From the NCBI RefSeq assembly GCF_000193495.2, contig NZ_AP023410.1, forward strand, positions 186,001-250,000: a DNA stretch of 64,000 nucleotides, read 5' to 3'. The notes beneath the pieces are model-generated. The model was not told the DNA's origin. It searched no databases and was given only the letters and a program-made list of their open reading frames with translations. Below are positions 54,685-63,866 of this stretch, piece by piece (position 1 is the stretch's first letter; each line of letters opens with the position of its first letter). This DNA comes from Acetobacter aceti NBRC 14818. GTDB lineage: Bacteria; Pseudomonadota; Alphaproteobacteria; Acetobacterales; Acetobacteraceae. The position numbers and the translations under genes were made by a program.

Positions 54685-55401
54685 TCAGTCAAAAGAAACT
54701 TCAGCAGCCTCTGGACCCTTCTGGCCCTGAACAACCTTCACGTTGGTGCTCTGACCTTCGTTCAGCGTCTGGACGCCTGAGCGCTCCAAAGCGGAAGCGT
54801 GAACGAAGATGTCCTTGCCGCCGCTTTCCGGTGTGATGAAGCCGAAGCCCTTTGTGGCGTTGTACCACTTTACGATGCCACGGATATCTTCAGCGTTGGA
54901 CAGGTCGGGAGCCGGACGCGGAGAGCGCCCACCACCAAAGCCGCCCTGACGCGGGCCACCGAAACCACCCGGCTGACGCGGACGCTCCGGCTGGGCCGTG
55001 CTTTCGTCAACGGAGATCACTTCAGCGACCTGACGGCCCTTGGGGCCCTGTCCGATGCGAACCTGAAGCGTGGCACCGGGGCTGACACTGTCGTGGCCTG
55101 CCTGTGAAAGTGCGTTGGCATGGAGGAATACGTCACCTGAACCATCGACGAGTTCGACAAAGCCGAAGCCTTTCTCGCCGTTGAACCACTTCACTGTGGC
55201 TTCAATTTCCGGTCCGGATGCGATCACCTGCGGCCCTGCTGCCCGACGGGGCGCTCCATAACCACCACTGTTGCCACCGCGGTCACCACCATAAGGAGAT
55301 GAGTTTCCACGATCATATGGCGACGGCGCGCTCATGAAATCATCGTCAAATCCGCCGCGGCGGGGGGAGCGGGAGCTGCGGTCGGTCCTGTTACTTCTCA
55401 A
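54685..55401 (-). CDS. Double cold-shock-domain protein
   Basis: About 238 residues if started at TTG 55401 (ATG at 55335 is the safer but shorter choice). Two cold-shock domains: the first with VKWFNGEKGFGFVELVDG and DVFLHANAL, the second with VKWYNATKGFGFITPESGGKDIFVHASAL; both carry RNP1 (KGFGF) and RNP2 (VFLHA, IFVHA) motifs. A Gly/Arg/Pro-rich linker joins them and an Arg/Ser/Asp-rich tail (SNRTDRSSRSPRRGGFDDDF) precedes them. Binds single-stranded RNA/DNA. Convergent with smpB. Confidence 0.85.
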   Translation of the reverse strand: MRSNRTDRSSRSPRRGGFDDDFMSAPSPYDRGNSSPYGGDRGGNSGGYGAPRRAAGPQVIASGPEIEATVKWFNGEKGFGFVELVDGSGDVFLHANALSQAGHDSVSPGATLQVRIGQGPKGRQVAEVISVDESTAQPERPRQPGGFGGPRQGGFGGGRSPRPAPDLSNAEDIRGIVKWYNATKGFGFITPESGGKDIFVHASALERSGVQTLNEGQSTNVKVVQGQKGPEAAEVSFD

Positions 55402-55813
55402 CGGTCTTGATCCCGAGGTCTGACTGGCGAAATTTTTGTATCGCGCTGTGAATAAAACCGGCTCGGGAGAAACAGCGCCCCAGATATGGTGCTCTGTTTT
55501 GATGTACGATGTCTCATCCTGGGTCCGGCGCCCATCCCGTTTGAAGGCGGTCTGGACAGAAAGAAGAAAAGCATAAGGACAGAGGCGAACGCTACTGCCT
55601 TTTTGCGAATTTACCCTTCCTCGGGATGAATTTCTTGCAACGATAGCCTTTTCGGACCGCTGCAACCGAAAAAACGCCCTCGTTGGTGTCTTGGAAAAAC
55701 ACGAAAACGTGAGTTTTGGAGGACAAAATAGCCGGGAGGGCTTTTGCATTGACATTTTTCACGGCACACACAGAGAAGATAAAGCCAAACCATACCGTTT
55801 GAGATGAGCGGTC
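55402..55813. other. Long leader upstream of the cold-shock gene
   Basis: 412 bases to the divergent LpxR-like gene. The cold-shock frame stays open through most of it (to 55755), but the sequence does not look like family protein. Cold-shock genes often have long regulatory 5' leaders; no defined element was recognised. Confidence 0.4.
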
Positions 55814-56872
55814 ATGCGGAGAATCGGAAATATGCTCTCTCGTCCAGCACGCCGTCTTCCTCTTCAGAAACCTCTGGCGCTTTTGATAGGGACAGCACTG
55901 GGCGCATCAGGTTTCTCCCGGGCCCATGCGACGCCTCTTCAGGACAAGCAGGGCACCTGGACGATACAGGGCGAAAATGATGCGGTGACGACGCTGAAAG
56001 GAACCTCCGACCAGTATTATACCAGTGGTCTGAGGATTAACTGGACGTCGGGCACTGATAACCTGCCGGGCCCGTTCGCGATGATCAACAGAACGCTCCT
56101 CGGTGAGGGGATGCAGCGCATAAGTCTGGGTGTGCAGCAGCTGATCTTTACGCCAAGCAACACGCAGACTCCGAATCCCTCTCCACGTGACCGGCCCTAT
56201 GCCGGGCTGCTGCTTGGCACCATCAACATGATCAACGACACGGATCTGTCGCGGAGCGTGTTTGGCATTCAGCTGGGCGTCATGGGACCGGACGCTCTGG
56301 GCAGACAGCTCCAGAACGGGTTCCATGGCGCAATCGGCGACACATCAAATCTGGGATGGCGCCATCAACTCGCCAACCAACCCATCTTTCAGGTTCAGGC
56401 AGGCCGGACCTGGCGGCTACCTCTGGGAACGATTGGCGGTTCCAACGGGCTGTCCTTTGATATGCTGCCAGCTGCAGCGGCCCGCATCGGTGATTATCGT
56501 ATCGCGGGCACAATCGGCGATACGTTCCGTTTCGGTCAGGGACTCGACAGTGATTTCGGTGTTCCGACCATTGGCGCGGGAACGGACGGCACGGATGCCT
56601 ACAAGCAGACGCGTCCTGTCGCGTGGTATTTTTTCGGCGGTGTGACGGGCAACGCCGTTGCCTATGATGCGACGCTGGAAGGCAACACGCTCCGGAAGAA
56701 CTCACCGCATGTGAACAAGAAATGGGATGTGGGCGAAATTCATGCCGGTGTCGCCGTCATGTTTTACGGTCTGAGAGTGTCCTACAGTCAGGTGTGGCAG
56801 ACACAGGAATTCACAACGGCCCGCTCTGGTCTGTTCAACTATGGCTCGCTCAACGTTTCCGCCAAATTCTGA
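55814..56872 (+). CDS. LpxR-like lipid A deacylase family outer membrane protein (DUF2219)
   Basis: 352 residues. An N-terminal signal (LALLIGTALGASGFSRAHA). Mature part has the LpxR/DUF2219 features: NDAVTTLKGTSDQYYTSGLRINW, SPRDRPYAGLLLG, GALGRQLQNGFHG-like DALGRQLQNGFHGAIG, and beta-barrel strands ending in VSAKF. Salmonella LpxR removes the 3'-acyloxyacyl group from lipid A in a calcium-dependent way. Family membership is clear; lipid A activity here is inferred. Confidence 0.85.
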   Translation: MRRIGNMLSRPARRLPLQKPLALLIGTALGASGFSRAHATPLQDKQGTWTIQGENDAVTTLKGTSDQYYTSGLRINWTSGTDNLPGPFAMINRTLLGEGMQRISLGVQQLIFTPSNTQTPNPSPRDRPYAGLLLGTINMINDTDLSRSVFGIQLGVMGPDALGRQLQNGFHGAIGDTSNLGWRHQLANQPIFQVQAGRTWRLPLGTIGGSNGLSFDMLPAAAARIGDYRIAGTIGDTFRFGQGLDSDFGVPTIGAGTDGTDAYKQTRPVAWYFFGGVTGNAVAYDATLEGNTLRKNSPHVNKKWDVGEIHAGVAVMFYGLRVSYSQVWQTQEFTTARSGLFNYGSLNVSAKF

Positions 56873-57066
56873 TTGAAGTTAGGGACAGAGTATACCTCCT
56901 GTTGACGTTCCCGTCTTATAGTGCCGGACAGCAGGAATGTGCCGGGTTATTATGATATTCCGGCCAGAAAGATCAGGTCTCACGCAATGAAATGAGGCCC
57001 GATCAGGTTATTGCGTTTGACGGGTTTTTGTCGCATAAGCCCGTCACCGTATGGCGTTTCTTCCTT

Positions 57067-57156
57067 GGATGGGTGGCCGAGCGGTTGAAGGCACCGGTCT
57101 TGAAAACCGGCGAACGTGCAAGCGTTCCGTGGGTTCGAATCCCACCCCATCCGCCA
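57067..57156 (+). tRNA. tRNA-Ser (anticodon TGA)
   Basis: Complete 90-base class II tRNA with a long variable arm: acceptor GGATGGG (57067-57073) with CCCATCC (57146-57152), anticodon loop CTTGAAA (anticodon TGA), T-loop GTTCGAATC, discriminator G and encoded CCA at 57154-57156. Its 3' end is followed within 75 bases by a truncated integrase gene, the usual arrangement at tRNA attachment sites. Confidence 0.96.
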
Positions 57157-57228
57157 TACCTTGGATTGTTCCGCAGAATACCGCAAAATAATTACATCCT
57201 TAGACAATTAAAAATCAGCCTTAGACAA

Positions 57229-57960
57229 TCAGCGCAATTTCTTCACGCTGGTTTCGGCCATCTTTTGCTGTGACGCGGCGCGGGTATATCGGCTGACCTC
57301 TGACAGCGTTTTGTGTCCAGTGATGGCGGCGATTTCATGCGGCGAGCAGCCTGCTTCAGCCAGCCTTCGAGCAACCGCTTTCCTGAGCCCATGAGGCGAA
57401 CAGTTATCCGGCAGCCCTGCTTCTTGGCACCAGTCTTTGAAGACATTGTAGAAACCATTCGCCGAGAGAGCGTTGCCTCGCGCCCCAGTGAGAAACGTCT
57501 TTGAGTTTCCGCTCCATTGGTCGATCTCGATCTGCAGCGTGGGATGAATGGGAATGAACAATTCTGTCTTCGTCTTCTGCTGCCGGACGTAGATCATTCC
57601 ATCGCGGATATTGTCTGGCCCAATCCGCACCGCGTCAGACCGCGTCTGCCCAGTGTAAAGCAGAAGTGCGAATGTGAGCCGTTGATAGGTTCCGGATGGC
57701 CACCTCCTCTCATATGCGTCAATCTCTTCATCGCTCCATGAGTGGATGCCCTGCGAGGCGTTCATTTTTGGAGGCTTAATGCCAACCGTCGCATCATTCT
57801 CCAGCCAGCCGATGCTGATTCCATACTGCGCCAGCAGGCGCAAAATAATAAGTATGCGCGCCCCGGTGGTTGGTGAATCCCTGCCCATGGTAGAGACGAT
57901 CACCCAAGCGTTGCCGGACATTGGTATCGTAATTGCGTTGATTGTGCGGGTTATGTTCAA
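57229..57960 (-). pseudogene. Truncated tyrosine recombinase (integrase) at tRNA-Ser
   Basis: The C-terminal catalytic half is well preserved: Arg in LYTGQTRSDAVRIG, Lys in RQQKTKTELFI, HGLRK, GHKTLSEVSRYTRAA with the catalytic Tyr. Ahead of KPPKMNASQGIHSW the frame reads poorly, and the normal N-terminal DNA-binding domain (about 100-150 more residues) is missing; pieces of it appear in another frame near 57794-57976. It is read toward the tRNA-Ser 3' end and probably belongs to an integrated island. Likely inactive. Confidence 0.75.
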
Positions 57961-57970
57961 ATGGTAATCT

Positions 57971-57985
57971 TTCCATTGTATGGAA
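57971..57985. promoter_or_regulatory. Palindrome upstream of the MocR-type regulator
   Basis: TTCCAT-TGT-ATGGAA is a perfect 15-base palindrome ending ten bases before the regulator ATG. The nine-mer TTGTATGGA (57976-57984) occurs again at 59566-59574 in the nitrilase-operon promoter region. Suggests a common binding site of the regulator. Confidence 0.45.
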
Positions 57986-57995
57986 GCTTCACTCT

Positions 57996-59399
57996 ATGTC
58001 CGCATACCCCTATCTCGCCCGCTGGAAAGCAGAGATCAGTCGAAGCCCGAATGCGATCTACCTGACGATCGCGGACGCACTGGCTCTTTCCATCCGCAAG
58101 GGTGATCTGCGGGAAGGAGACAGGTTGCCGCCACAGCGAACGATTGCGGAGTATCTCGGTACCAATCTGACGACTGTGACCCGAGCGTTCACCGAGGCTC
58201 GGCGGCGCGGCCTGATTGACGCGACGGTGGGCCGGGGCACGTTCGTTCGTGTCGGTGCCGGGGAGAGCCATTGGCGCCATACGGGACCAGCTGTGGTCGA
58301 TCTGACCATGAATCTGCCGCCGATCCCGCAGGATCCGCCTCTGCAACGGATCATCCAGAGTGACATTACCACTATCCTGAAACAGCAGGATCTGAACAGC
58401 CTGATGTCCTATCGGGTAACGGGCGGCACTTTGGAGGAGCGCCAGCTTGGCGCAAAATGGATCGCGCCCGTCATCGGGCAGCGGCGCACGGATGAAATCC
58501 TTGTCTCACCGGGCGCCCAGAGTGCGCTTGCGGCGATTGTCAGCACGCATACCCAGCCCGGCGATGTCATTGTCACCGACCGCATCGCCTATCCCGGTAT
58601 TCGGACCATCGCGGCGCAGTTTGATCTTATTCTGGTCGGTGTGGACAGCGACATGGAAGGCATGATGCCGGATCAGCTTGATCGGGTCTGCGCCGAGCAT
58701 CATCCCCGACTGCTCTACTGCATCCCGACCATCCACAATCCCACCACGGCCACCATGTCCCTGCAACGGCGCAAGGACATCCTGAAGGTCGCCCAGCACC
58801 ATCATCTGCATATTGCTGAAGACGATCCATACAGTCTTCTGATGGACAATCCGCTGCCTGCGTTGGCGGCCCTCGACCATAACCGTGTCAGCTACGTGGC
58901 TACTCTCGCCAAGACACTCAGTCCGGGCCTGCGCACGGCGTATGTCGCCCTGCCCAACGCGGACATGACCCGGCGCGTTACGGCGGCGATCCGGGCTATA
59001 GCTCTCACCAATGCCGGTCTGCTCAGTGCGCTCACGGCACGGTGGATGCAGACAGGGCAGGCGCATACAATTCTGCACGCTATCCAGAAGGAACTGCGTC
59101 TGCGCCAGTCGATTGCCCGGAAGGTGCTTGGGGAAGGGCACTGCATGAACCCCGACGGACCGCATGTCTGGTTAAAACTGCCGGACTGGTGGGGCAGCGC
59201 GGATTTCGTCGCCTATGCCCGCAGGCGCGGTCTGGCGCTGGTGCCCAGCACCGTTTTTGCCATCAGCGGTGAGCCCCCGCAGCGCGCACGGATCGCCTTG
59301 GGCAGTGCACCTGACGCCGCAAGCCTTGAGGAATCCCTGCATGGGGTCCTGTCAGTCCTGCAGCACAAGCGTTCTCCCGGTTTTGCCGATATTGTGTGA
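57996..59399 (+). CDS. MocR/PdxR-like regulator (GntR winged helix fused to aminotransferase fold)
   Basis: 467 residues from ATG at 57996. N-terminal GntR-type helix-turn-helix (about 1-75): ADALALSIRKGDLREGDRLPPQRTIAEYLG, TTVTRAFTEARRRGLI. The C-terminal domain is a type I aminotransferase fold with NPTTATMSLQRR and the PLP lysine Lys306 in TLAKTLSPG. Such proteins sense an amine or PLP-linked ligand. Next to it begins the Nit1C operon on the same strand, so it is the likely activator; the 339-base gap between them contains the operon promoter. An upstream frame extension to 57942 was rejected. Confidence 0.88.
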   Translation: MSAYPYLARWKAEISRSPNAIYLTIADALALSIRKGDLREGDRLPPQRTIAEYLGTNLTTVTRAFTEARRRGLIDATVGRGTFVRVGAGESHWRHTGPAVVDLTMNLPPIPQDPPLQRIIQSDITTILKQQDLNSLMSYRVTGGTLEERQLGAKWIAPVIGQRRTDEILVSPGAQSALAAIVSTHTQPGDVIVTDRIAYPGIRTIAAQFDLILVGVDSDMEGMMPDQLDRVCAEHHPRLLYCIPTIHNPTTATMSLQRRKDILKVAQHHHLHIAEDDPYSLLMDNPLPALAALDHNRVSYVATLAKTLSPGLRTAYVALPNADMTRRVTAAIRAIALTNAGLLSALTARWMQTGQAHTILHAIQKELRLRQSIARKVLGEGHCMNPDGPHVWLKLPDWWGSADFVAYARRRGLALVPSTVFAISGEPPQRARIALGSAPDAASLEESLHGVLSVLQHKRSPGFADIV

Positions 59400-59738
59400 C
59401 CTGACAGCACGATCAGGAATGGTTGGAATCGCCTGATTCCCAGAGGCTGTTCGCGACCGCGCGAAAAACAAAATCGCTTTCGGTTCACGAATGCGTGAAA
59501 TAAATATCCTTATAAAACAAAGAGGTATTCAATTTTCTTCCGATTGTCATGCCCGTTAATGCTTTTTGTATGGATCTGTCTTGGCTGGAAACAGGTCTGT
59601 CACATGCTTTGCGTCGTTTGTCATGCATAGATCAGGCATACAATATTTTGTCTCCCCATCATCCCATGTCACGTTCGTTTCGGCAAAGCGGTCAGCTCCG
59701 GCTTCTCGCTGGAGACCGCAGCACACGGGAGACATACC
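59400..59738. other. Promoter region of the nitrilase operon
   Basis: 339 bases with no coding sequence that I can support. It contains TTGTATGGA at 59566-59574, also found in the palindrome ahead of the regulator gene, and an A+T-rich zone near 59500-59550 that could be a promoter. The first nit gene has a GGAGA ribosome site. Confidence 0.45.
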
Positions 59739-60221
59739 ATGCCGAAAGTCGAACACGCTCCGTACAAAGATGGCGACTGCTTCGTCGATTATGAAAACAA
59801 GGTTTTTGAGGACGTCAAAGCCAAACCCGGCGAAAAAGCCCTTATCACCTTCCACACCGTTGCCAATGAAGGCTCGGTCGGGTTCGTAAATCTTCTGCAG
59901 GCCACTCGTCTGATCCGTAAAGGTTTCGAGACGTCGGTGCTGCTGTATGGGCCGGGTGTCACCCTTGGAGTGCAGCGCGGCTTTCCCCGTCTGGGCGACG
60001 AAGCCTTTCCGGGGCACATGAACTGCAACAAGCAGATCGCGAAAATCCTTGAAGAGGGCGGTAAAGTCTATGCCTGTCGCTTCGCGCTTCAGGCTCTCTA
60101 TGGCTACGGCGAGCAGAACCTGATCCCCGGCATCACGCCGATCAACCCGCAGGACGTGCTGGACATCATCCTGCTGGCCCGGCGCGACAACGCCTTCATC
60201 CTCAATACCTGGACTCTCTGA
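59739..60221 (+). CDS. MSMEG_0572/Sll0783 family nitrogen-starvation protein
   Basis: 160 residues, first gene of the Nit1C-type operon (probably NitB in Pseudomonas fluorescens naming). Sequence [32 protein letters not shown] and [26 protein letters not shown] resemble the DsrE-like fold; a conserved Cys lies in [14 protein letters not shown] and another in [14 protein letters not shown]. No activity is known; the gene is induced in nitrogen starvation in other bacteria. About 24 bases precede the nitrilase start. Confidence 0.9.
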   Translation: MPKVEHAPYKDGDCFVDYENKVFEDVKAKPGEKALITFHTVANEGSVGFVNLLQATRLIRKGFETSVLLYGPGVTLGVQRGFPRLGDEAFPGHMNCNKQIAKILEEGGKVYACRFALQALYGYGEQNLIPGITPINPQDVLDIILLARRDNAFILNTWTL

Positions 60222-60245
60222 AGGCCGAAGGAAGGACCGCACGCC

Positions 60246-61229
60246 ATGTCCCGTATCGTTCGCGCCGCAGCGATCCAGATCAGTCCCGTCCTTGGCGATG
60301 ATGGTCTGGGAACTGCCCGGAAAGTCTGTCAGGCCATCCGCGATGCCGCCGAAAAAAGTGTGAAGCTTGCGGTCTTTCCTGAAACCTTCGTGCCCTATTA
60401 TCCCTATTTCTCATTCATCCAGCCGGCTTTCTGTTTCGGCGGCGAACATCTGGAACTTTACGAGCGCGCCGTCGTCATTCCTGGTCCGGTCACCGACATG
60501 GTCGCCGAAGCCGCGCGTGACACCGGCATGGTCGTCGTGCTGGGTGTAAACGAGCGCGATTTCGGCACGCTTTACAACACGCAGATCATCTTTGATGCGA
60601 CAGGTGAGATCCTTCTCAAACGCCGCAAGATCACGCCCACCTACCATGAGCGGATGGTCTGGGGACAGGGCGATGGCGCAGGGCTGAAAGTGGTGGACAG
60701 TGCCGCCGGTCGTATCGGCGCGCTGGCCTGCTGGGAGCATTACAACCCGCTCGCCCGCTATGCGCTGATGACCCAGCACGAGGAAATCCATTGCGCCCAG
60801 TTCCCCGGTTCGCTGGTTGGGCAGATCTTTGCCGACCAGATGGAAGTTACCATCCGGCATCATGCACTGGAGTCCGGCTGCTTTGTCGTAAACGCCACGG
60901 GCTGGCTGACGGAAGAGCAGATCACGGAGATCGCCCGCGATCCCGCGCTGGAAGGGCCGCTGCGTGGTGGGTGCTTTACGGCCATTGTCTCCCCCGAAGG
61001 GAAACTGCTCGGCACACCGCTGACAGAAGGCGAGGGGATGGTGATTGCCGATCTCGATTTCGCCCTGATCACCAAGCGCAAGCGGATGATGGACTCAGTG
61101 GGCCATTACGCACGCCCCGAGTTGCTGAGTCTGCTTCAGGACCGGCGTCCGGCGCGCACGGTGCATTATGTCGGTGAGCACGGAGCTGTTGAGCCGATTG
61201 GTCCCTCCAATGACGAGGCCAAGCTATGA
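60246..61229 (+). CDS. Nit1C-type nitrilase (Sll0784 family)
   Basis: 327 residues. Carbon-nitrogen hydrolase with the catalytic triad Glu46 ([13 protein letters not shown]), Lys128 ([20 protein letters not shown]) and Cys162 ([13 protein letters not shown]). The Nit1C group (Sll0784) hydrolyses nitriles; in Pseudomonas fluorescens the operon is needed for growth on cyanide as nitrogen source. Whether cyanide is the substrate here is inferred. Its stop overlaps the next start (ATGA), so the nit genes are translationally coupled. Confidence 0.93.
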   Translation: MSRIVRAAAIQISPVLGDDGLGTARKVCQAIRDAAEKSVKLAVFPETFVPYYPYFSFIQPAFCFGGEHLELYERAVVIPGPVTDMVAEAARDTGMVVVLGVNERDFGTLYNTQIIFDATGEILLKRRKITPTYHERMVWGQGDGAGLKVVDSAAGRIGALACWEHYNPLARYALMTQHEEIHCAQFPGSLVGQIFADQMEVTIRHHALESGCFVVNATGWLTEEQITEIARDPALEGPLRGGCFTAIVSPEGKLLGTPLTEGEGMVIADLDFALITKRKRMMDSVGHYARPELLSLLQDRRPARTVHYVGEHGAVEPIGPSNDEAKL

Positions 61230-62335
61230 CTGTACCAACACTCGGCACGCTTTCCGGTCGTAAGCTCGTCACGGATCTGCAGTCCTTCGGGCTTCAGATC
61301 GGCGAAGATATTGGCGGCATCGCTCGCAAGGGCGGAGCTGGTCCTTCGGATCACAAGACAATCACCATCGCGGGTCAGACTGTCATGGTTCCGGTCTATA
61401 CATCTGGCGCGCAGCGGTCTCCGTTTCAGGCCAGTCCGCCTGACCAGAGCGGCGTCAGCACGCTGCTGCGTGACGGTCAGACGCTGGGCACAATCCATTT
61501 TCCGGCTGCCCCGCGCTTTTACGGGCTGAGCACGGCAGACGGTATTCCCTACTGGAAGATCGCGCTGTTGCATGGCCGTGACACGTTGGCGACCACGGTG
61601 CACCAGACCTGCATCCGCTACGCCGACCGGCGCACGTCCTGCCAGTTCTGCGCCATTGGCCAGTCACTGGAGGCTGATCGCACCATTGCCTACAAGACGC
61701 CAGCACAGCTGGCCGAGGTCGCCAAAGCCGCCGTGGAACTGGACGGCGTGCGCGACATGGTGCTGACCACCGGCACGCCTAACGTGGTGGACCGGGGTGC
61801 AGCCGTGCTGGCGGACTCTGCCCGCGCCATCAAGGCGGCGGTGGATCTACCGCTTCAGGTGCAATGCGAGCCGCCACGCGATCACGGCTGGTTCCAGCGT
61901 CTGCGCGATGCTGGGGCCGACAGTCTGGGGATGCATCTCGAAGCCGCTACGCAGGCGGTGCGCGAGAAGATCATGCCCGGTAAGGCGACAATCAGCGTCG
62001 ATCGCTATATGGACGCTTTCGCCAGCGCTGTGCCAATCTTCGGACGTGGGCAGGTCAATACCTATATTCTGGCCGGTCTTGGCGACAGCGCCGAGGACAT
62101 TCTGGCGCTGGCCGAACGGCTGATTACGCTGGGGGTGTATCCCTTTGTGGTGCCGTTCGTGCCTATCTCCGGCACCCCGCTGGAAAATCATGTTCCGCCT
62201 TCAGCCGATTTCATGAAATCCGTTCTGGCGCCGCTTGGGCGGATGTTGCGGGAAGCCAGCATGAAATCCACCGACATCCGGGCCGGATGTGGCCGGTGCG
62301 GCGCCTGTTCCTCGCTTTCGGCGTATGAACAATGA
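61226..62335 (+). CDS. MSMEG_0568 family radical SAM protein
   Basis: 369 residues. Iron-sulfur cysteines occur at Cys129, Cys139 and Cys142 ([14 protein letters not shown]), that is C-x9-C-x2-C, rather than the common C-x3-C-x2-C. A second group of cysteines (Cys355, Cys358 and Cys361, [10 protein letters not shown]) lies near the C-terminus and could hold an auxiliary cluster. A TIM-barrel-like body follows ([31 protein letters not shown]). Reaction unknown; belongs to the Nit1C set. ATGA overlaps on both sides. Confidence 0.9.
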   Translation: MTVPTLGTLSGRKLVTDLQSFGLQIGEDIGGIARKGGAGPSDHKTITIAGQTVMVPVYTSGAQRSPFQASPPDQSGVSTLLRDGQTLGTIHFPAAPRFYGLSTADGIPYWKIALLHGRDTLATTVHQTCIRYADRRTSCQFCAIGQSLEADRTIAYKTPAQLAEVAKAAVELDGVRDMVLTTGTPNVVDRGAAVLADSARAIKAAVDLPLQVQCEPPRDHGWFQRLRDAGADSLGMHLEAATQAVREKIMPGKATISVDRYMDAFASAVPIFGRGQVNTYILAGLGDSAEDILALAERLITLGVYPFVVPFVPISGTPLENHVPPSADFMKSVLAPLGRMLREASMKSTDIRAGCGRCGACSSLSAYEQ

Positions 62336-62895
62336 CCGCGATCCTCGAAGGCGTGGTAGACCGGCCGTTTATTCCGACGGAATATGTCGTGCGTCTTGCC
62401 CGCACGCCATGGGAGTGCGCTGGCTATCACGCGCTCCGTCGCGAAGTGTTCTGTCGTGAGCAGCATGTTTTTACAGAGGATGACCGCGACGCAATCGATG
62501 ATGTCGCCATTCCCATCATCGCCGCCTGCTGTATGGCGGGGATGCCGGACCGGGTTGTGGGAGCGGTGCGCATCCATGAAGCTGAACCCGGCATCTGGCG
62601 TGGTTCCCGTCTGGCTGTGCATGAAGATCACCGCAAGCTGGGGCGGATAGGGGCGGAACTTATCCGGATGGCGGTCAGCACGGCGCATGGGCTTGGGGCC
62701 ACGCGGTTTCTGGCTCAGGTGCAGGAGCAGAACGTGCTGTTCTTCCGCCGCCTGCACTGGAAGAGCCTCGGCGTCGTCACGCTGCATGGTCTGCCGCATC
62801 ACGATATGGAGGCCGATCTGTCACGCTATCCGGCACACGGTCTGGATCAGATCTGGCTGCTGCGTCCGCAGCCCCGGATACGACAGGTGGCGTGA
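62332..62895 (+). CDS. MSMEG_0567/Sll0786 family GNAT N-acetyltransferase
   Basis: 187 residues. An acetyl-CoA-binding GNAT fold: AGYHALRREVFCREQHVF at the start, VVGAVRIHEAE, SRLAVHEDHRKLGRIGAELIRMA (acetyl-CoA loop) and RFLAQVQEQNVLFFRRLHWKS. Its substrate in the Nit1C pathway is unknown. Overlaps the radical SAM stop and the next gene by a few bases. Confidence 0.9.
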   Translation: MTAILEGVVDRPFIPTEYVVRLARTPWECAGYHALRREVFCREQHVFTEDDRDAIDDVAIPIIAACCMAGMPDRVVGAVRIHEAEPGIWRGSRLAVHEDHRKLGRIGAELIRMAVSTAHGLGATRFLAQVQEQNVLFFRRLHWKSLGVVTLHGLPHHDMEADLSRYPAHGLDQIWLLRPQPRIRQVA

Positions 62896-63866
62896 TGGCA
62901 CACGCACTCACCACACTGCTGAACACGCTCCGGAACGGTCGCGCCCTGGTGGGTAAACAGGACATCGCCGAAACTGCGGCAATCCTGAAACCTGTCAGCC
63001 CGGACGTTATCCGGCTTGGCGATGACTGCGCTGCGATCCCTGATGGTGATGGTTATCTCCTGCTGGCCAGCGAGGGCTTTCAGGACAGCTTTGTCCGCTC
63101 AATGCCATGGTTTGCCGGGTATTGTGGTGTGATGGTCAATGTCAGCGACATCGCGGCGATGGGTGGTCGTCCCGTGGCCGTGGTGGATGCGTTGTGGAGC
63201 GATACGTCCGAGGCGGCCGCGTCCATTCTGACCGGTCTGCATGAAGGTGCGCGCACCTATGGCGTGCCGGTTGTTGGCGGACACACCAACATGCGCAGCA
63301 CCCATAACTCGCTGTCGGTGGCGATCCTCGGCCGTGCCCGTCATCTGCTGACCAGCTTCGATGCAAGACCGGGCGAGGTTCTGATCGCCGCCATCGACCT
63401 GCGTGGCCGCTGGCACGACCCGCATCCGTTCTGGGATGCAAGCTCCGCCCTGTGCGGCACCGACGGGGCGGCACGTCTGCGGGGTGATCTCGAACTTCTT
63501 CCGTGCATAGCCGAGGATGGGCTGAGCCGCGCCGCCAAGGACATCAGCATGGCCGGACTGCTGGGCACCGCCCTCATGCTGGCCGAATGTTCGGGCGTGG
63601 GCATGACTATCGCGCTCGATGACATTCCGCGCCCCGATGACGCGCCTATGGCGCGCTGGCTCTCCGCATTCCCCAGCTATGGCTACCTGCTCACGGCGCG
63701 CCCCGAAGATGCCGAAGCGATCATGGCCCGGTTTCGTGGGCGTGATATTGCGGCTTCTGTCATCGGGCAGTGTGACAGCACGCAGCGGCTGGATGTCACA
63801 TGGGCGGACGAGAAAGAAACCTTCTGGGATCTCGCACGGACGCCGCTCATGGGGTTTGCACCATGA
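62895..63866 (+). CDS. AIR synthase-related protein, Sll0787 family
   Basis: 323 residues from ATG at 62895 (GTG at 62892 possible). PurM/SelD/ThiL-like ATP-binding fold: IRLGDDCAAIPDGDGYLLLASEG and VNVSDIAAMGGRPVAVVDAL, GVPVVGGHTN, and the GLLGTALMLAECSGVG C-terminal part. It likely uses ATP to activate a carbonyl or amide for a step in the Nit1C pathway; the product is unknown. Overlaps both neighbours. Confidence 0.9.
   Translation: MAHALTTLLNTLRNGRALVGKQDIAETAAILKPVSPDVIRLGDDCAAIPDGDGYLLLASEGFQDSFVRSMPWFAGYCGVMVNVSDIAAMGGRPVAVVDALWSDTSEAAASILTGLHEGARTYGVPVVGGHTNMRSTHNSLSVAILGRARHLLTSFDARPGEVLIAAIDLRGRWHDPHPFWDASSALCGTDGAARLRGDLELLPCIAEDGLSRAAKDISMAGLLGTALMLAECSGVGMTIALDDIPRPDDAPMARWLSAFPSYGYLLTARPEDAEAIMARFRGRDIAASVIGQCDSTQRLDVTWADEKETFWDLARTPLMGFAP

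Noticed and set aside
56980-57207. Minus-strand frame reading MGWDSNPRNACTFAGFQDRC
   Set aside because: The well-known false translation of the tRNA-Ser gene on the opposite strand.
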